64,000 nt of DNA from Parvivirga hydrogeniphila (GTDB lineage: Bacteria > Actinomycetota > Coriobacteriia > Anaerosomatales > Anaerosomataceae): contig NZ_JAMCCO010000002.1 in assembly GCF_023371205.1 (NCBI RefSeq), positions 249,501 to 313,500 on the forward strand, in the 5' to 3' direction. The first letter of the stretch is position 1; the number at the start of each line of letters is the position of its first letter. The notes beneath the pieces were generated by a model, which was not told the origin of the DNA, ran no database searches, and saw only the letters and a list, made by a program, of their open reading frames with translations. A program made the position numbers and the translations under genes. Shown here in pieces: positions 27,719 through 35,619 of this stretch.

Positions 27719-28444
27719 TCACACCTCCGCGACGTGCACCGCCACGATGCCGCCAGTGAGGTTGCGCCACCGCACGCGGGAGAAGCCCGCCGCCTCGAGC
27801 TCGCGCGCGAGCTCCTGCTGGCTCGGGAACCGGCGGATCGACGCGTTCAGGTACTCGAACGACGCCCTATCGCCGGCGATGAGCGCACCGAGCGCGGGGA
27901 TGACCCGCTCCAGGTACGCGTGGTACACCGCGCGGAACGGCGCGAACGGCGGCCTGCTGAATTCGAGGATGACGTACCGCCCCCCCGAGCGGAGCACACG
28001 CCGCACCTCGCGGAAGTTCGCTTGCCGGTCGGGCAGGTTCCGCACGCCGAAGGCGATCGTCACCACGTCGAACGACGCGTCAGAAAACGGAAGCGCCTGT
28101 GCGTCCGCATGCGCGAATGAGATGCGCGTAGGGCCGTGGTAGCGCGCCGCTTTCTGCTTGCCGACCCTGAGCATCTCTTCCACGAAGTCGGTGGACAGGA
28201 CAGACGCTGGGCGCCCGTACCGCGCGATTGCAAGCGTCAGGTCGCCCGTGCCCGCCGCGAGGTCGAGGACCTCGGTAGACGGCGTGATTCCCGCCATCCG
28301 CACCGTCGCGCGGCGCCAGAGGCGGTCAAGCCCGAAGCTCGACACGAGGTTGAAGGCGTCGTATCGCGGCGCGATCCGCGAGAAGATGCCACGGACGCGC
28401 TCGGTCGTCGGAGTCCCGCGCGAAGGGTCGAGCGCCTCGCTCAC
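27719..28444 (-). CDS. menG: Demethylmenaquinone methyltransferase
   Basis: 241 aa, UbiE/MenG family, last step of menaquinone synthesis using S-adenosylmethionine. It has the N-terminal signature FSRIAPRYDAFNLVSSFGLDRLWRR, SAM motif VLDLAAGTGDLT and the C-terminal signature FPSQQELARELEAAGF. GTG 28444 overlaps the radical SAM gene by GTGA and is behind GGGAGG. It implies a menaquinone pool, in keeping with complex I and the cytochromes. Confidence 0.95.
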   Translation of the reverse strand: MSEALDPSRGTPTTERVRGIFSRIAPRYDAFNLVSSFGLDRLWRRATVRMAGITPSTEVLDLAAGTGDLTLAIARYGRPASVLSTDFVEEMLRVGKQKAARYHGPTRISFAHADAQALPFSDASFDVVTIAFGVRNLPDRQANFREVRRVLRSGGRYVILEFSRPPFAPFRAVYHAYLERVIPALGALIAGDRASFEYLNASIRRFPSQQELARELEAAGFSRVRWRNLTGGIVAVHVAEV

Positions 28445-30216
28445 GCCACGCCTCCCTCGCGGGCGAGCCTCCGCCTGCGGATCGCCGGGAAGAGGATCTC
28501 GGCGTTGACCTTGAGCCACAGGTGCGCATTGGCGATGACGTGCGTCGGCCGAACGCTCCGAGGCCACTGCAGCTCGGACTTCACGCACACCGTGTTCTCG
28601 TTGAGCTGGTCGATCTCGCGCTTGAGCGCAGCGAGCCGCCGTTCGCGCTCCTCGCCCTCGCTCGACTCGACGATCGCATCGATCCGCCGCATCGTCTGGC
28701 GCGCTTCGCGGATGCGCATGTCGGTTGCAGCGGCCGTCGCAGCGTCCAAAATGCCGATCTCGCCTTTGATGCGGTTGAAGCCGAGCGCCGCTTCGTAGGT
28801 GCTCTCGACGAGCTCGTCGCGCGTCATGCCGTCGGGCTCGTAGTTCAAGATGTGCTTCCACGACGGTTGGAGCAGGAGCTGCCGATGCTCTTCCAGCGTC
28901 CGCCCGCGCAGGCGGTACCCGTACGCGTCGGGGTTGTCGAACACCATCGAGCCAGGGTCAAGGAACGGCGCCATCGGCGAGATGAACGCGAGCAGACGCG
29001 TATCGTTGCCCACGCTCTCATAGAGATCCCGCACGGCAGGGACGGTGTCTCGCACCGACTGCGCGGTCTGCGTCGGGATGCCGGTCATGAAGTAGAGGTC
29101 GAAGCGTGAGCAGCCGTGCTTGAACGCGTGGCGGACGGACGTGGCGACCTCCTCGAACGCGTAGTGCTTGCCGAACGCCGCGCGCACCGCATCGTCGTGG
29201 CTCTCGCACGAGACCTCCACCGACCAGTCGTTGAGGTTCTCGCCCAGAAACGCGCAGAACTCCTCAGTGGGCGGCGTGAAGAACTCGAAACCGATGGGGT
29301 TCTTGAAGTCGATGCGCCTCAGGCCCTTGATGAACGCCTCGACGTAGTCCGGTCCGGCCTGCTGGAAGTCGTTCAGCACGAACACCGGCCCCGGGATGTG
29401 CTTCGCCACGTGCTTGATGTCAGCCACCAGGCGCTCGGGGTCGCGGAACGCCGGGCGCGTGCGCCCGAAGTGCTGCGCGAAGGCGTACGCCGATCCGCCG
29501 CACGTGGGGCACTGCTTCGTGCACCCGCGGCAGACGAGCGAGGCGGTCACCGGATAGCCGAGCCATCCCCGGAACGGCAGCGAGCTCGTGAAGTCGCGGT
29601 CGCGGATGACGGAGCGCATGTTGAAGCTGTAGTCGAGCTTGACGTGGTCGAAGGTGTCCGGAGCCCACGAGAGCTCGTTGATGACCACGTCCCCGGCGGC
29701 GGTCTTGTAGGTGAGGTTCGGGATGCCTGCGACGCTCCCGCCCCGTCTGAGCGCGTACACGAGCTGCGTGAAGGGCTCTTCGGTCGAATCGCCGCGGAGC
29801 ACGTAGTCGACGCAGTCGTAACGGATGAGCTCCTCGTGGAAGTAGGAGGCGGACAGACCTCCCATCACCACGGGAATGTCGGGGTGCAGCCGCTTGCAGA
29901 TCCGCGCGACCTCGATGGCGCCGTGCGCGTGCGGCAGCCAGTGCAGGTCGATGCCGAACGCCACGGGCCGCATGGACCGTATCGCCGCCTCGACGTCAAA
30001 GCGGGGCCTGGCGAGCATGTGCATTGCGAGGTTCACGATGCGCACGGAAAGCCCGCGCCGCTCCATGTACTCGGCGAGCGTCGTGAAGCCGATGGGGTAC
30101 ATCTCGAAGATCGGCGTGGAAGGCACAAGGTCCGAGACCGGTCCGAACATGATGGACCGCTCGCGGAAGTCGTACACGCTCGGGGCGTGGAGAAGCACAA
30201 GATCGGTGTGAGGCAC
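28441..30216 (-). CDS. B12-binding-domain radical SAM protein
   Basis: 591 aa. The N-terminal half resembles a cobalamin-binding domain (FTTLAEYMERRGLSVRIVNLAMHML, IPVVMGGLSASYFHEELIR). A radical SAM core follows, with cluster motif CTKQCPTC inside CRGCTKQCPTCGG. The layout fits the family known as TIGR04190 (Ta0216-like). The reaction is unknown; an unusual methylation or ring closure is possible. GTG 30216 lies behind AGAAGGAG. It overlaps menG, so it may modify quinones or a co-regulated product (inference). A -10-like TATCAT sits at 30269-30274 (minus). Confidence 0.85.
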   Translation of the reverse strand: MPHTDLVLLHAPSVYDFRERSIMFGPVSDLVPSTPIFEMYPIGFTTLAEYMERRGLSVRIVNLAMHMLARPRFDVEAAIRSMRPVAFGIDLHWLPHAHGAIEVARICKRLHPDIPVVMGGLSASYFHEELIRYDCVDYVLRGDSTEEPFTQLVYALRRGGSVAGIPNLTYKTAAGDVVINELSWAPDTFDHVKLDYSFNMRSVIRDRDFTSSLPFRGWLGYPVTASLVCRGCTKQCPTCGGSAYAFAQHFGRTRPAFRDPERLVADIKHVAKHIPGPVFVLNDFQQAGPDYVEAFIKGLRRIDFKNPIGFEFFTPPTEEFCAFLGENLNDWSVEVSCESHDDAVRAAFGKHYAFEEVATSVRHAFKHGCSRFDLYFMTGIPTQTAQSVRDTVPAVRDLYESVGNDTRLLAFISPMAPFLDPGSMVFDNPDAYGYRLRGRTLEEHRQLLLQPSWKHILNYEPDGMTRDELVESTYEAALGFNRIKGEIGILDAATAAATDMRIREARQTMRRIDAIVESSEGEERERRLAALKREIDQLNENTVCVKSELQWPRSVRPTHVIANAHLWLKVNAEILFPAIRRRRLAREGGVA

Positions 30217-30323
30217 GACGCTCCTTCTCGCACAGGCCGCCTGCGCGGAGCGGCCCCAGACCGTGCGGATGATACCACAGCAGAGGATTACGGCACGGGC
30301 AGCGCGGCTTCCTGCAAAGACAA

Positions 30324-30351
30324 GCGGGGGCCCGCTTTCGCGGACCCCCGC
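30324..30351 (-). terminator. Intrinsic terminator downstream of the 7-haem cytochrome gene
   Basis: A 12-bp GC-rich stem with one G-T pair and a TTTC/GAAA loop. On the minus strand it is followed by CTTGTCTTTG, a loose T tract. It separates the cytochrome gene from the radical SAM transcription unit. Confidence 0.65.
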
Positions 30352-30396
30352 CGGAGGGGGGACGTATGTCACGCCCTCGAGGCCACGCCGATCAGC

Positions 30397-31956
30397 TTAC
30401 GGCAGACCGCGGAGCAGGAGCTCCGAATCCATGGCCGACGAACGATCGGTGGTGCCGTTCCAGTAGGTTGCGTCGCCGTGGCAGTCGATGCACACGCTGT
30501 CGAGGTTCTCGGCAGCCGCATTAAGCAGCGCACCGTCGTCGCTCTGGACAGCTGGGATGCCCGACGAAGCGTTGGCCGACGTGTCGTCGTATGACAAGAC
30601 GACCGTACCGATCGCCGAAGCGCCGCGTACCACACCGACCGCGATAGGGGTGCCATCGAAGTCAACGCCCCACAGCTCGTCCTTCAGCATGTTGTAGCCA
30701 AGCGTGCGGTGCGGCCAGCTGAAGCCGCCGTCGAGGCACTTGCTGCCGACTGTGGTGGCAGAGGTCTTGATGAACGACTGCGCGGTGTAGTTCGTCTTCC
30801 CTGACACCGGCGCGGTGAAGGTCGCGGTGTAGGCGCCACCGGAGGTGCCGTGGCACTGGTTGCACGAGCTCGCACCGGTGTGGCAGTTACGGCAGTGAGG
30901 ACCATAGTTGTTTGAATCACCCGGATTCAAGATCATCTGGCGCGCTCAATGCCTCGGCTGCGCATCGTGCGAGTAGGCGACCGTGTAGGTGCCGGTCGTG
31001 GTGTCGCTTGCGTTCGGCTGCCAGACCTCGGCGGCCTGGGTGGACATACCGGCGGTGCCGTCGTGGCAGTCGGTGCAGAACTCAGACACGGACAGGAAGC
31101 CGTCAGTCGCCCACGGGAAGTCGGCATCCGGGTCGTTGTCCTGGACCCCGCCATACGCGGCATCCGCTGGACCGAGCGGCTCGTCCCAGTCGATCGCGAT
31201 CTTGTTCTTGCCGTCAGTCGCGTACGGATCCGAGCCGTATGTGGTCGTGTCGCTGCCGTCGGAGTGCGGGTCCTTCAGCAGCAGGAAACGGCCCGTCGGC
31301 CAGATCGGCTTCGCGGCAACAGCACCGCTGCTGAAGATCTTGAAGTTGCCCTGGTTCGGGTCGATGCCCCACTCGCCTGCGGTGTCGAGTGTGCCGTCTG
31401 AGCTGTTGCCGGAGCCAGGAATGACGCTCGCTCCCGTGCCCATCAGACGACCCGGGTTCGCAAAGGTCGTCAGCACGCGCGCGGAGTTGCCGTGCGGCGT
31501 GTGGCAGTCGAAGCAGCTGAAGCCCTGTGTGTCCGAGTACGCCGGCTTGATGTCGGCCGGGGCATTGCCCTTGTAGCCCAGCGTGTGGCCAGTGCCGTAA
31601 CCCATGGTCTCGGTCGGGATGGCCGACGCCTGCGACGGGTCATACGAGCCGCTGCGGTAGTCGTTGTCCATCATGATGTTGATGGTCGAACCGCCGCCGC
31701 CGCCGTGGCAGTAGTCGCACGCAGCCTCCCGGCTGTTCGCGCGCAGCAGCATGAAGCTACCAGAAGCGTAGTGCGTCGAGTGGCAGTCCTGGCACTTGTT
31801 CGTGGTAGTCGTGTAGCCGCCGTGCGGGCCGGAGAAGTAGCCGTTGGCGCGGGTGTACTGGATGGGGTTGTTGTACCCCTCGGCGAAGGCCGGCGCCGCC
31901 ACCAGAAGCACGAGCACGGCCGCGGCCGCAAGGACGATCATCGTGCGTCGTGACAT
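30397..31956 (-). CDS. Seven-haem c-type cytochrome with one in-frame TGA (possible selenoprotein or nonsense mutation)
   Basis: Read through the TGA, this is one 519-codon frame. ATG 31956 follows AAGGAGGG. A signal peptide ends near AFA-EGY (residue 25). Four CXXCH motifs precede the TGA (CQDCH, CDYCH, CFDCH, CTDCH) and three follow (CRNCH, CNQCH, CIDCH). The TGA is codon 337 (30946-30948). The next ATG (30936) is in the same frame, three codons later, has no ribosome-binding site and would make a fragment with no signal peptide, useless for haem attachment. So either TGA is recoded, or the gene carries a single nonsense change, or there is a base error. A hairpin 15 nt after the TGA (30912-30930) fits bacterial SECIS geometry. 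Confidence 0.8.
30912..30930 (-). promoter_or_regulatory. SECIS-like hairpin downstream of the in-frame TGA
   Basis: On the minus strand, 15 nt after the TGA, a perfect 7-bp stem (TTGAATC/GATTCAA) closes a 5-nt loop CGGGT. The loop starts 23 nt after the stop codon and has G at its second position plus a GT. This is within the known limits for bacterial SECIS elements (short stem, small loop with G near its start, roughly 16-37 nt from UGA). A 7-bp inverted repeat can also arise by chance. Confidence 0.4.
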
Positions 31957-32083
31957 TGCACCCTCCTTGTGTGTTCGCTTGCTTACGAAGCTCGTCATAT
32001 CTCGTTCCACCTCCTCTCTCCCGACGAGCGCGAAACCGCGTCTGCGGTGATCGCCTTGTTCACAGTCGAACCTGAAGTTCGTT

Positions 32084-32103
32084 ATCGTGCTCGCAATCAC
32101 GAT
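32084..32103. promoter_or_regulatory. Operator-like inverted repeat A at the 7-haem cytochrome start site
   Basis: ATCGTG-N8-CACGAT, perfect 6-bp arms. Its 18-bp core TCGTGCTCGCAATCACGA matches 9 of 12 defined bases of the Rex operator TTGTGA-N6-TCACAA. It begins just downstream of the predicted -10 (32106-32111) and would cover +1, a repressor position. Confidence 0.5.
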
Positions 32104-32105
32104 TC

Positions 32106-32134
32106 ATGGTACTCAAGCATGCACCCGTTGCCAA
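32106..32134 (-). promoter_or_regulatory. Predicted promoter of the 7-haem cytochrome gene
   Basis: On the minus strand, -35 TTGGCA (32129-32134) and -10 TACCAT (32106-32111) are separated by 17 bp. Transcription would start near 32099, giving a leader of about 140 nt before ATG 31956. Between 31957 and 32201 I see no gene. Confidence 0.55.
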
Positions 32135-32139
32135 TGGGT
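32123..32139. promoter_or_regulatory. Second operator-like palindrome over the -35 box
   Basis: ACCCGTTG-C-CAATGGGT, 8-bp arms with one mismatch around a single central base. It overlaps the -35 box of the 7-haem promoter. It is unrelated to repeat A, so a second regulator could act here. A direct repeat TTCGTTATC (32079-32087 and 32143-32151) brackets the region. Confidence 0.4.
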
Positions 32140-32171
32140 TTTCGTTATCATTTTCACTAATAGCTGCATAA

Positions 32172-32193
32172 GCGGGGCTCATGGGAGCCCCGC
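32172..32193 (-). terminator. Intrinsic terminator after the NHL-repeat gene
   Basis: A 9-bp stem GCGGGGCTC/GAGCCCCGC with a 4-nt loop, then TTATG on the minus strand. It lies 8 bp after the stop codon of the NHL protein at 32202. Confidence 0.75.
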
Positions 32194-32201
32194 CTGCCAG
32201 G

Positions 32202-33641
32202 TTATTCCTCGATGCGGTATCGCTCTGCGAGCTCAGCAAGCGTCAGCGTGCGCTTGACGCCTTTCTCCTGCAGAGCGGCCGCCTGCTCGTCGTCGGCGAC
32301 CAACACGACGCGACGGCCGACGCTCGACAGAGAGCGGACGCGCGGCTTGGAGGCGTCCGCGAGCACCGCATGCGTGTCCTCGTCGGTGGAATCCGTGTCC
32401 AGACGCACGAGGAAGTCGCCCATCCTCACCTCGCGCTCCGTCACTTCGGCGAACCGTTCGTACACCTGAGGCAGCACGCGGACACGTTTGAGAGCGCCCG
32501 CGACGAGCCGAAGCTCCTCGCGCTCGGCAGCAGCCTCCAGCGCCTCGCCGGTCGCATATGCGCGCCGCCGCAGCAGGAGCCACAGGAGCGGCAGCAGGAG
32601 CAGCGGAACGAGCAGCCACTTCAGCCACGGCGAGCGCGCGATGACCGTGTTCTCCTCCGGCAGAAGGAGCCGTACGATCTGCACACGGTCGTTGTAGGTG
32701 TCAGCGATCGCGAAGGTGCGGTCCCCGAGGTACGCGATCTGCGTCGGGAGCCGGAACAGGCCGTCCGCTTGGCCTTCGAGGTCCTTGAACTGGTAGATGG
32801 TCTTGCCGGTCTCAGTGTCGATGACCGTGATGGTGTGGCGGAACCCGTCCAGCACGAATGCTCGACCGCGCTCGTCGACGGCCACGCCCGACGGCACGCC
32901 GAACAGCGTCTCGGGGTCGTCTTGGAACCGCGGTGGCGTCCCGAGCACCCACAGCGCGGTCGCGGTCGCCTCGCCTTCCAGCCGCAGCCGCTGGACGCGG
33001 CAGTTATTGGAGTCGGCGACCACGAGCGAGCCGTCCGGCAGCGCCGCTGCAGCACGCGGGTAGTCGACCATGCCTTTCTCGTAGCCACGGCTGCCGACCT
33101 CTTTGATGAGCTGGCCCTCGCTGTCGAACAGCGCTATCGGCCCGAAGCTCAGCACCGCCACGCCGTCTTTCGTGAGGACGGGTGCCAGCGCGTTCAGGAC
33201 GGGCACCTCCCAGAGGTACCGCCCCTGCGTGTCGTAGGCGATGAGGCGCAGGCGCATGCGGTCGGTCACGTACACGTGCCCGGACAGCCGGTCCACCGCC
33301 ACACCGAGCGGTGCCATCAGCTGGCCGGCCTGGAGCCCCCGCTCGCCCCACGAACGCACGTAATCGCCGTTGCGGTCGAATTCGAAGACTTTCGCGCCGT
33401 CTTTGAGCGTCACGAAGAAGTTCCCCTGCTCGTCAGCGCCGACCCCCACCGGGCGGTAGAGGTTCTCACCGTTGGCCATGTAGATGCTCTTCACGGGGAC
33501 GAGCCCCGTCTGAGCAGGAGGCTTGGCCTTCTCGGCCGAGGCCGCGTCCGGCCTGCCTCCTGCGAGGTAGACGTAAAGCCCTCCCAGCCCGAGCAGCACG
33601 AGCAGGAGGACGACGATGACGATGACTAGGCGTCGGTTCAT
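32202..33641 (-). CDS. Membrane-anchored NHL-repeat beta-propeller protein (copy 1)
   Basis: 479 aa. It has an N-terminal membrane helix (residues 5-27), a six-bladed NHL-type propeller (about 50-325; recurrent patterns such as RPVGVGADEQGNFFVT, APLGVAVDRLSGHVYVTD, VPSGVAVDERGRAFVLD), then a second membrane helix (PWLKWLLVPLLLLPLLWLLLRR) and a C-terminal domain of about 120 residues on the cytoplasmic side. NHL propellers bind proteins or glycans. It follows the TPR gene by 24 bp; the same TPR-NHL pair recurs at 48617-50460. Inferred role: scaffold or sensor for the exported cytochromes. Confidence 0.88.
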   Translation of the reverse strand: MNRRLVIVIVVLLLVLLGLGGLYVYLAGGRPDAASAEKAKPPAQTGLVPVKSIYMANGENLYRPVGVGADEQGNFFVTLKDGAKVFEFDRNGDYVRSWGERGLQAGQLMAPLGVAVDRLSGHVYVTDRMRLRLIAYDTQGRYLWEVPVLNALAPVLTKDGVAVLSFGPIALFDSEGQLIKEVGSRGYEKGMVDYPRAAAALPDGSLVVADSNNCRVQRLRLEGEATATALWVLGTPPRFQDDPETLFGVPSGVAVDERGRAFVLDGFRHTITVIDTETGKTIYQFKDLEGQADGLFRLPTQIAYLGDRTFAIADTYNDRVQIVRLLLPEENTVIARSPWLKWLLVPLLLLPLLWLLLRRRAYATGEALEAAAEREELRLVAGALKRVRVLPQVYERFAEVTEREVRMGDFLVRLDTDSTDEDTHAVLADASKPRVRSLSSVGRRVVLVADDEQAAALQEKGVKRTLTLAELAERYRIEE

Positions 33642-33665
33642 GCAATCCAGCCTCTCTTCTTCGGC

Positions 33666-34373
33666 TTACTGACCGGGCGTGCCGGTGGCATGCGGGCTCG
33701 AGGTGGTCTCCTCGGGCTTCACACCGAGACGCTTCAGTCCTGCGAGCGCGCGCTCGTCGCCGGGCAAGAACTTGAGGGCCGCCTGGAACTGGGTCGCTGC
33801 CTCATCTCTCTTGCCCGCCTTCTCGAGCACCTCGGCATACACGAGGCGGACGTCTGCGTTGACCGGCATGATCTCGACCGCTTTCTCGAGCGCTTTGAGC
33901 GCCGCATCGAGGTCGCCGAGATCGCGCTCCACCTGGCCGAGGAGGAAGTACGCTTCTCCGTCGTTGGTGCCGTCTCCGCCCTTGAGTTCCGTCTCAAGTG
34001 CGGTCTTCGCTTTCTTGATCTGGCCGTCGCGCACGTAGAGCGCCGCAAGCCGCACGCTCCACCCTTCGGGATCCTTCGCGACCTTCACGGCCCGCTCGGC
34101 ATGCGCGATCGCGTCCGCCTTCTTACCGAGGTCGTACTCCACTTCCGCAAGCGTCATGAGGATCGCTGGATCGTCCGGGTTCTTCTGCAGACCATCGACG
34201 AGGAGCTGGTAGTCGCGCTCTGCATCGGACTTCGGCCCCGCGTCGAACACGCCTTCGCTCGCAAGCAGCGCGACAATGACGCCGACGAGCAGGACAGCCA
34301 CGCCCGTGAGGATCCACGGCATCGCCTGCTGCGGCGACATGACCCGCTTGACTTTCGGTTTCCGGGCAGCCAC
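33666..34373 (-). CDS. Membrane-anchored TPR protein (copy 1)
   Basis: 235 aa: a short basic N-terminus, one membrane helix (PWILTGVAVLLVGVIVALLAS), then four to five TPR units (for example DDPAILMTLAEVEYDLGKKADAIAHAERAV and GEAYFLLGQVERDLGDLDAALKALEKAV), mostly outside. It is similar in build to the protein at 49714-50460. Pairing with the NHL gene downstream suggests an assembly scaffold. GTG start at 34373. Confidence 0.85.
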   Translation of the reverse strand: MAARKPKVKRVMSPQQAMPWILTGVAVLLVGVIVALLASEGVFDAGPKSDAERDYQLLVDGLQKNPDDPAILMTLAEVEYDLGKKADAIAHAERAVKVAKDPEGWSVRLAALYVRDGQIKKAKTALETELKGGDGTNDGEAYFLLGQVERDLGDLDAALKALEKAVEIMPVNADVRLVYAEVLEKAGKRDEAATQFQAALKFLPGDERALAGLKRLGVKPEETTSSPHATGTPGQ

Positions 34374-34434
34374 GCGATCGACCTCCGCACTATGTTGGAA
34401 ACAGAACCTAAACTTCGTTCATGCGCGAGCAAAC

Positions 34435-34463
34435 ATCGTACCAGCGGCGCAGACCGAGGGCAA
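34435..34463 (-). promoter_or_regulatory. Predicted promoter of the TPR-NHL pair
   Basis: On the minus strand, -35 TTGCCC (34458-34463) is followed by a 17-bp spacer and -10 TACGAT (34435-34440). It implies that TPR-NHL can be transcribed apart from the cytochrome genes upstream. The 142-bp gap has no gene. Confidence 0.5.
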
Positions 34464-34515
34464 CCACGACCCCGGCGTATTTCCCGACGGCCTATGCAGT
34501 ATTCGTCGTGCCGCC

Positions 34516-35616
34516 TCAGAACACCGGCTTGTCGTGGCAGAACCCGCAGAACGATGCATCATGGCAGCGGCAGCCGCCCGGGCCGTTCGATCGCGCCATC
34601 GGACCGTGCAGCGGGAACCACTCGCTGTACGTGCCGTGCACGTTCACGTCCTGGTGGCATCCGCACGCGATCCTCGGTGACGCCTGCTCGTGGCACTTGG
34701 CGCACAGCGACGGCGAGCGGTATGAGAGCCCTGCGTGCTCCGACATGAATCCCGCGGGGTGCGGCAGCTCGAGCCCGTGGCAGGCCACACAGCGCCGAGC
34801 GCTTTGCTGCGTGTGGCAGCCGGTGCACCGGGTCGTCAGCCGAACGACGGAGGTCCCCGTGGTCTCGGCCGTATCGAGCGGACCGCCCGACGCATGGCAG
34901 GTGCCACAGCCGGCGGGTGCCGCTTGCCCGTCGTGGCACGAGAGACACGCGTTCATCGCAGACTGCTGGATGCCGCCCGGGCTCTTCGGCGTCTCATGCC
35001 CCGCGTGCGGATGGCAGGAAACGCACGTGTAGCCGGCATCGAGAACATCAGAGTGGCGCATGCGCACGCGCTTCCCGACCACACCGCTGCGTATGTTCCG
35101 GTGGCACGACAGGCATCGCTGCGTCGACACCTGCACGGGCGCTACCGTGGACTCTCCGCTTCCGCGAAGGTACCGCACACGCGCGAGCGAGGACGCCGCC
35201 GCCCCCAGAGGCCCCGGCTGCGCGTGGCACCCGTAACACGAGACGCTGGCGTGAGCCCCCTGCTTCCACGCGGCCACCTCCGGCGCGATGGCGTGGCAGG
35301 TCGTGCAGCGCTTCGAGACGACGGTGAGCGTAGGGGCCGCCGAGATCAGCACCACCACGCCGGCTGCCACCAGAGCGACGGCGGCGAGCCGCCTCGCCGC
35401 GGCCCCCTTGCGCCGCACCCGCAGCCGCTGCGCCTTGGCCGCATCGGCGACCACGAACCCGGTGAGCATCACGAACACGATCGCAAGCGCCACGAGAGCC
35501 GCAAGAATCATCGTCTCGCGCGGATACGCGCGCGGGTCCTGCAGAACGCGTGGGAACAGCCGAACCGCAGCTGACCATCCGTTCACGATGCGATCGATGA
35601 GCGCGTCGGGCTGCAT
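34516..35616 (-). CDS. Membrane-anchored decahaem c-type cytochrome with two extra CXCH motifs
   Basis: 366 aa. It has two N-terminal membrane helices (about residues 36-58 and 76-97), then ten CXXCH motifs (CTTCH, CYGCH, CLSCH, CVSCH, CLSCH, CGTCH, CTGCH, CVACH, CAKCH, CGFCH). Near the C-terminus are two short motifs CGCH and CRCH with one residue between the cysteines. Likely role: quinol-linked or transmembrane electron transfer to other cytochromes (inference). The start ATG 35616 is 3 bp after the 12-haem gene. Confidence 0.92.
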   Translation of the reverse strand: MQPDALIDRIVNGWSAAVRLFPRVLQDPRAYPRETMILAALVALAIVFVMLTGFVVADAAKAQRLRVRRKGAAARRLAAVALVAAGVVVLISAAPTLTVVSKRCTTCHAIAPEVAAWKQGAHASVSCYGCHAQPGPLGAAASSLARVRYLRGSGESTVAPVQVSTQRCLSCHRNIRSGVVGKRVRMRHSDVLDAGYTCVSCHPHAGHETPKSPGGIQQSAMNACLSCHDGQAAPAGCGTCHASGGPLDTAETTGTSVVRLTTRCTGCHTQQSARRCVACHGLELPHPAGFMSEHAGLSYRSPSLCAKCHEQASPRIACGCHQDVNVHGTYSEWFPLHGPMARSNGPGGCRCHDASFCGFCHDKPVF

Positions 35617-35619
35617 TGC

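Noticed and set aside
30397-30936. A separate three-haem cytochrome gene starting at ATG 30936.
   Set aside because: No ribosome-binding site, no signal peptide, and perfect frame continuity with the upstream four-haem part; one interrupted gene explains it better.
34374-34515. Another Rex-like operator between the decahaem gene and the TPR gene (TTCGTTCATGCGCGAGCAAA).
   Set aside because: Only one half resembles the other sites and the spacing is off by about 2 bp.
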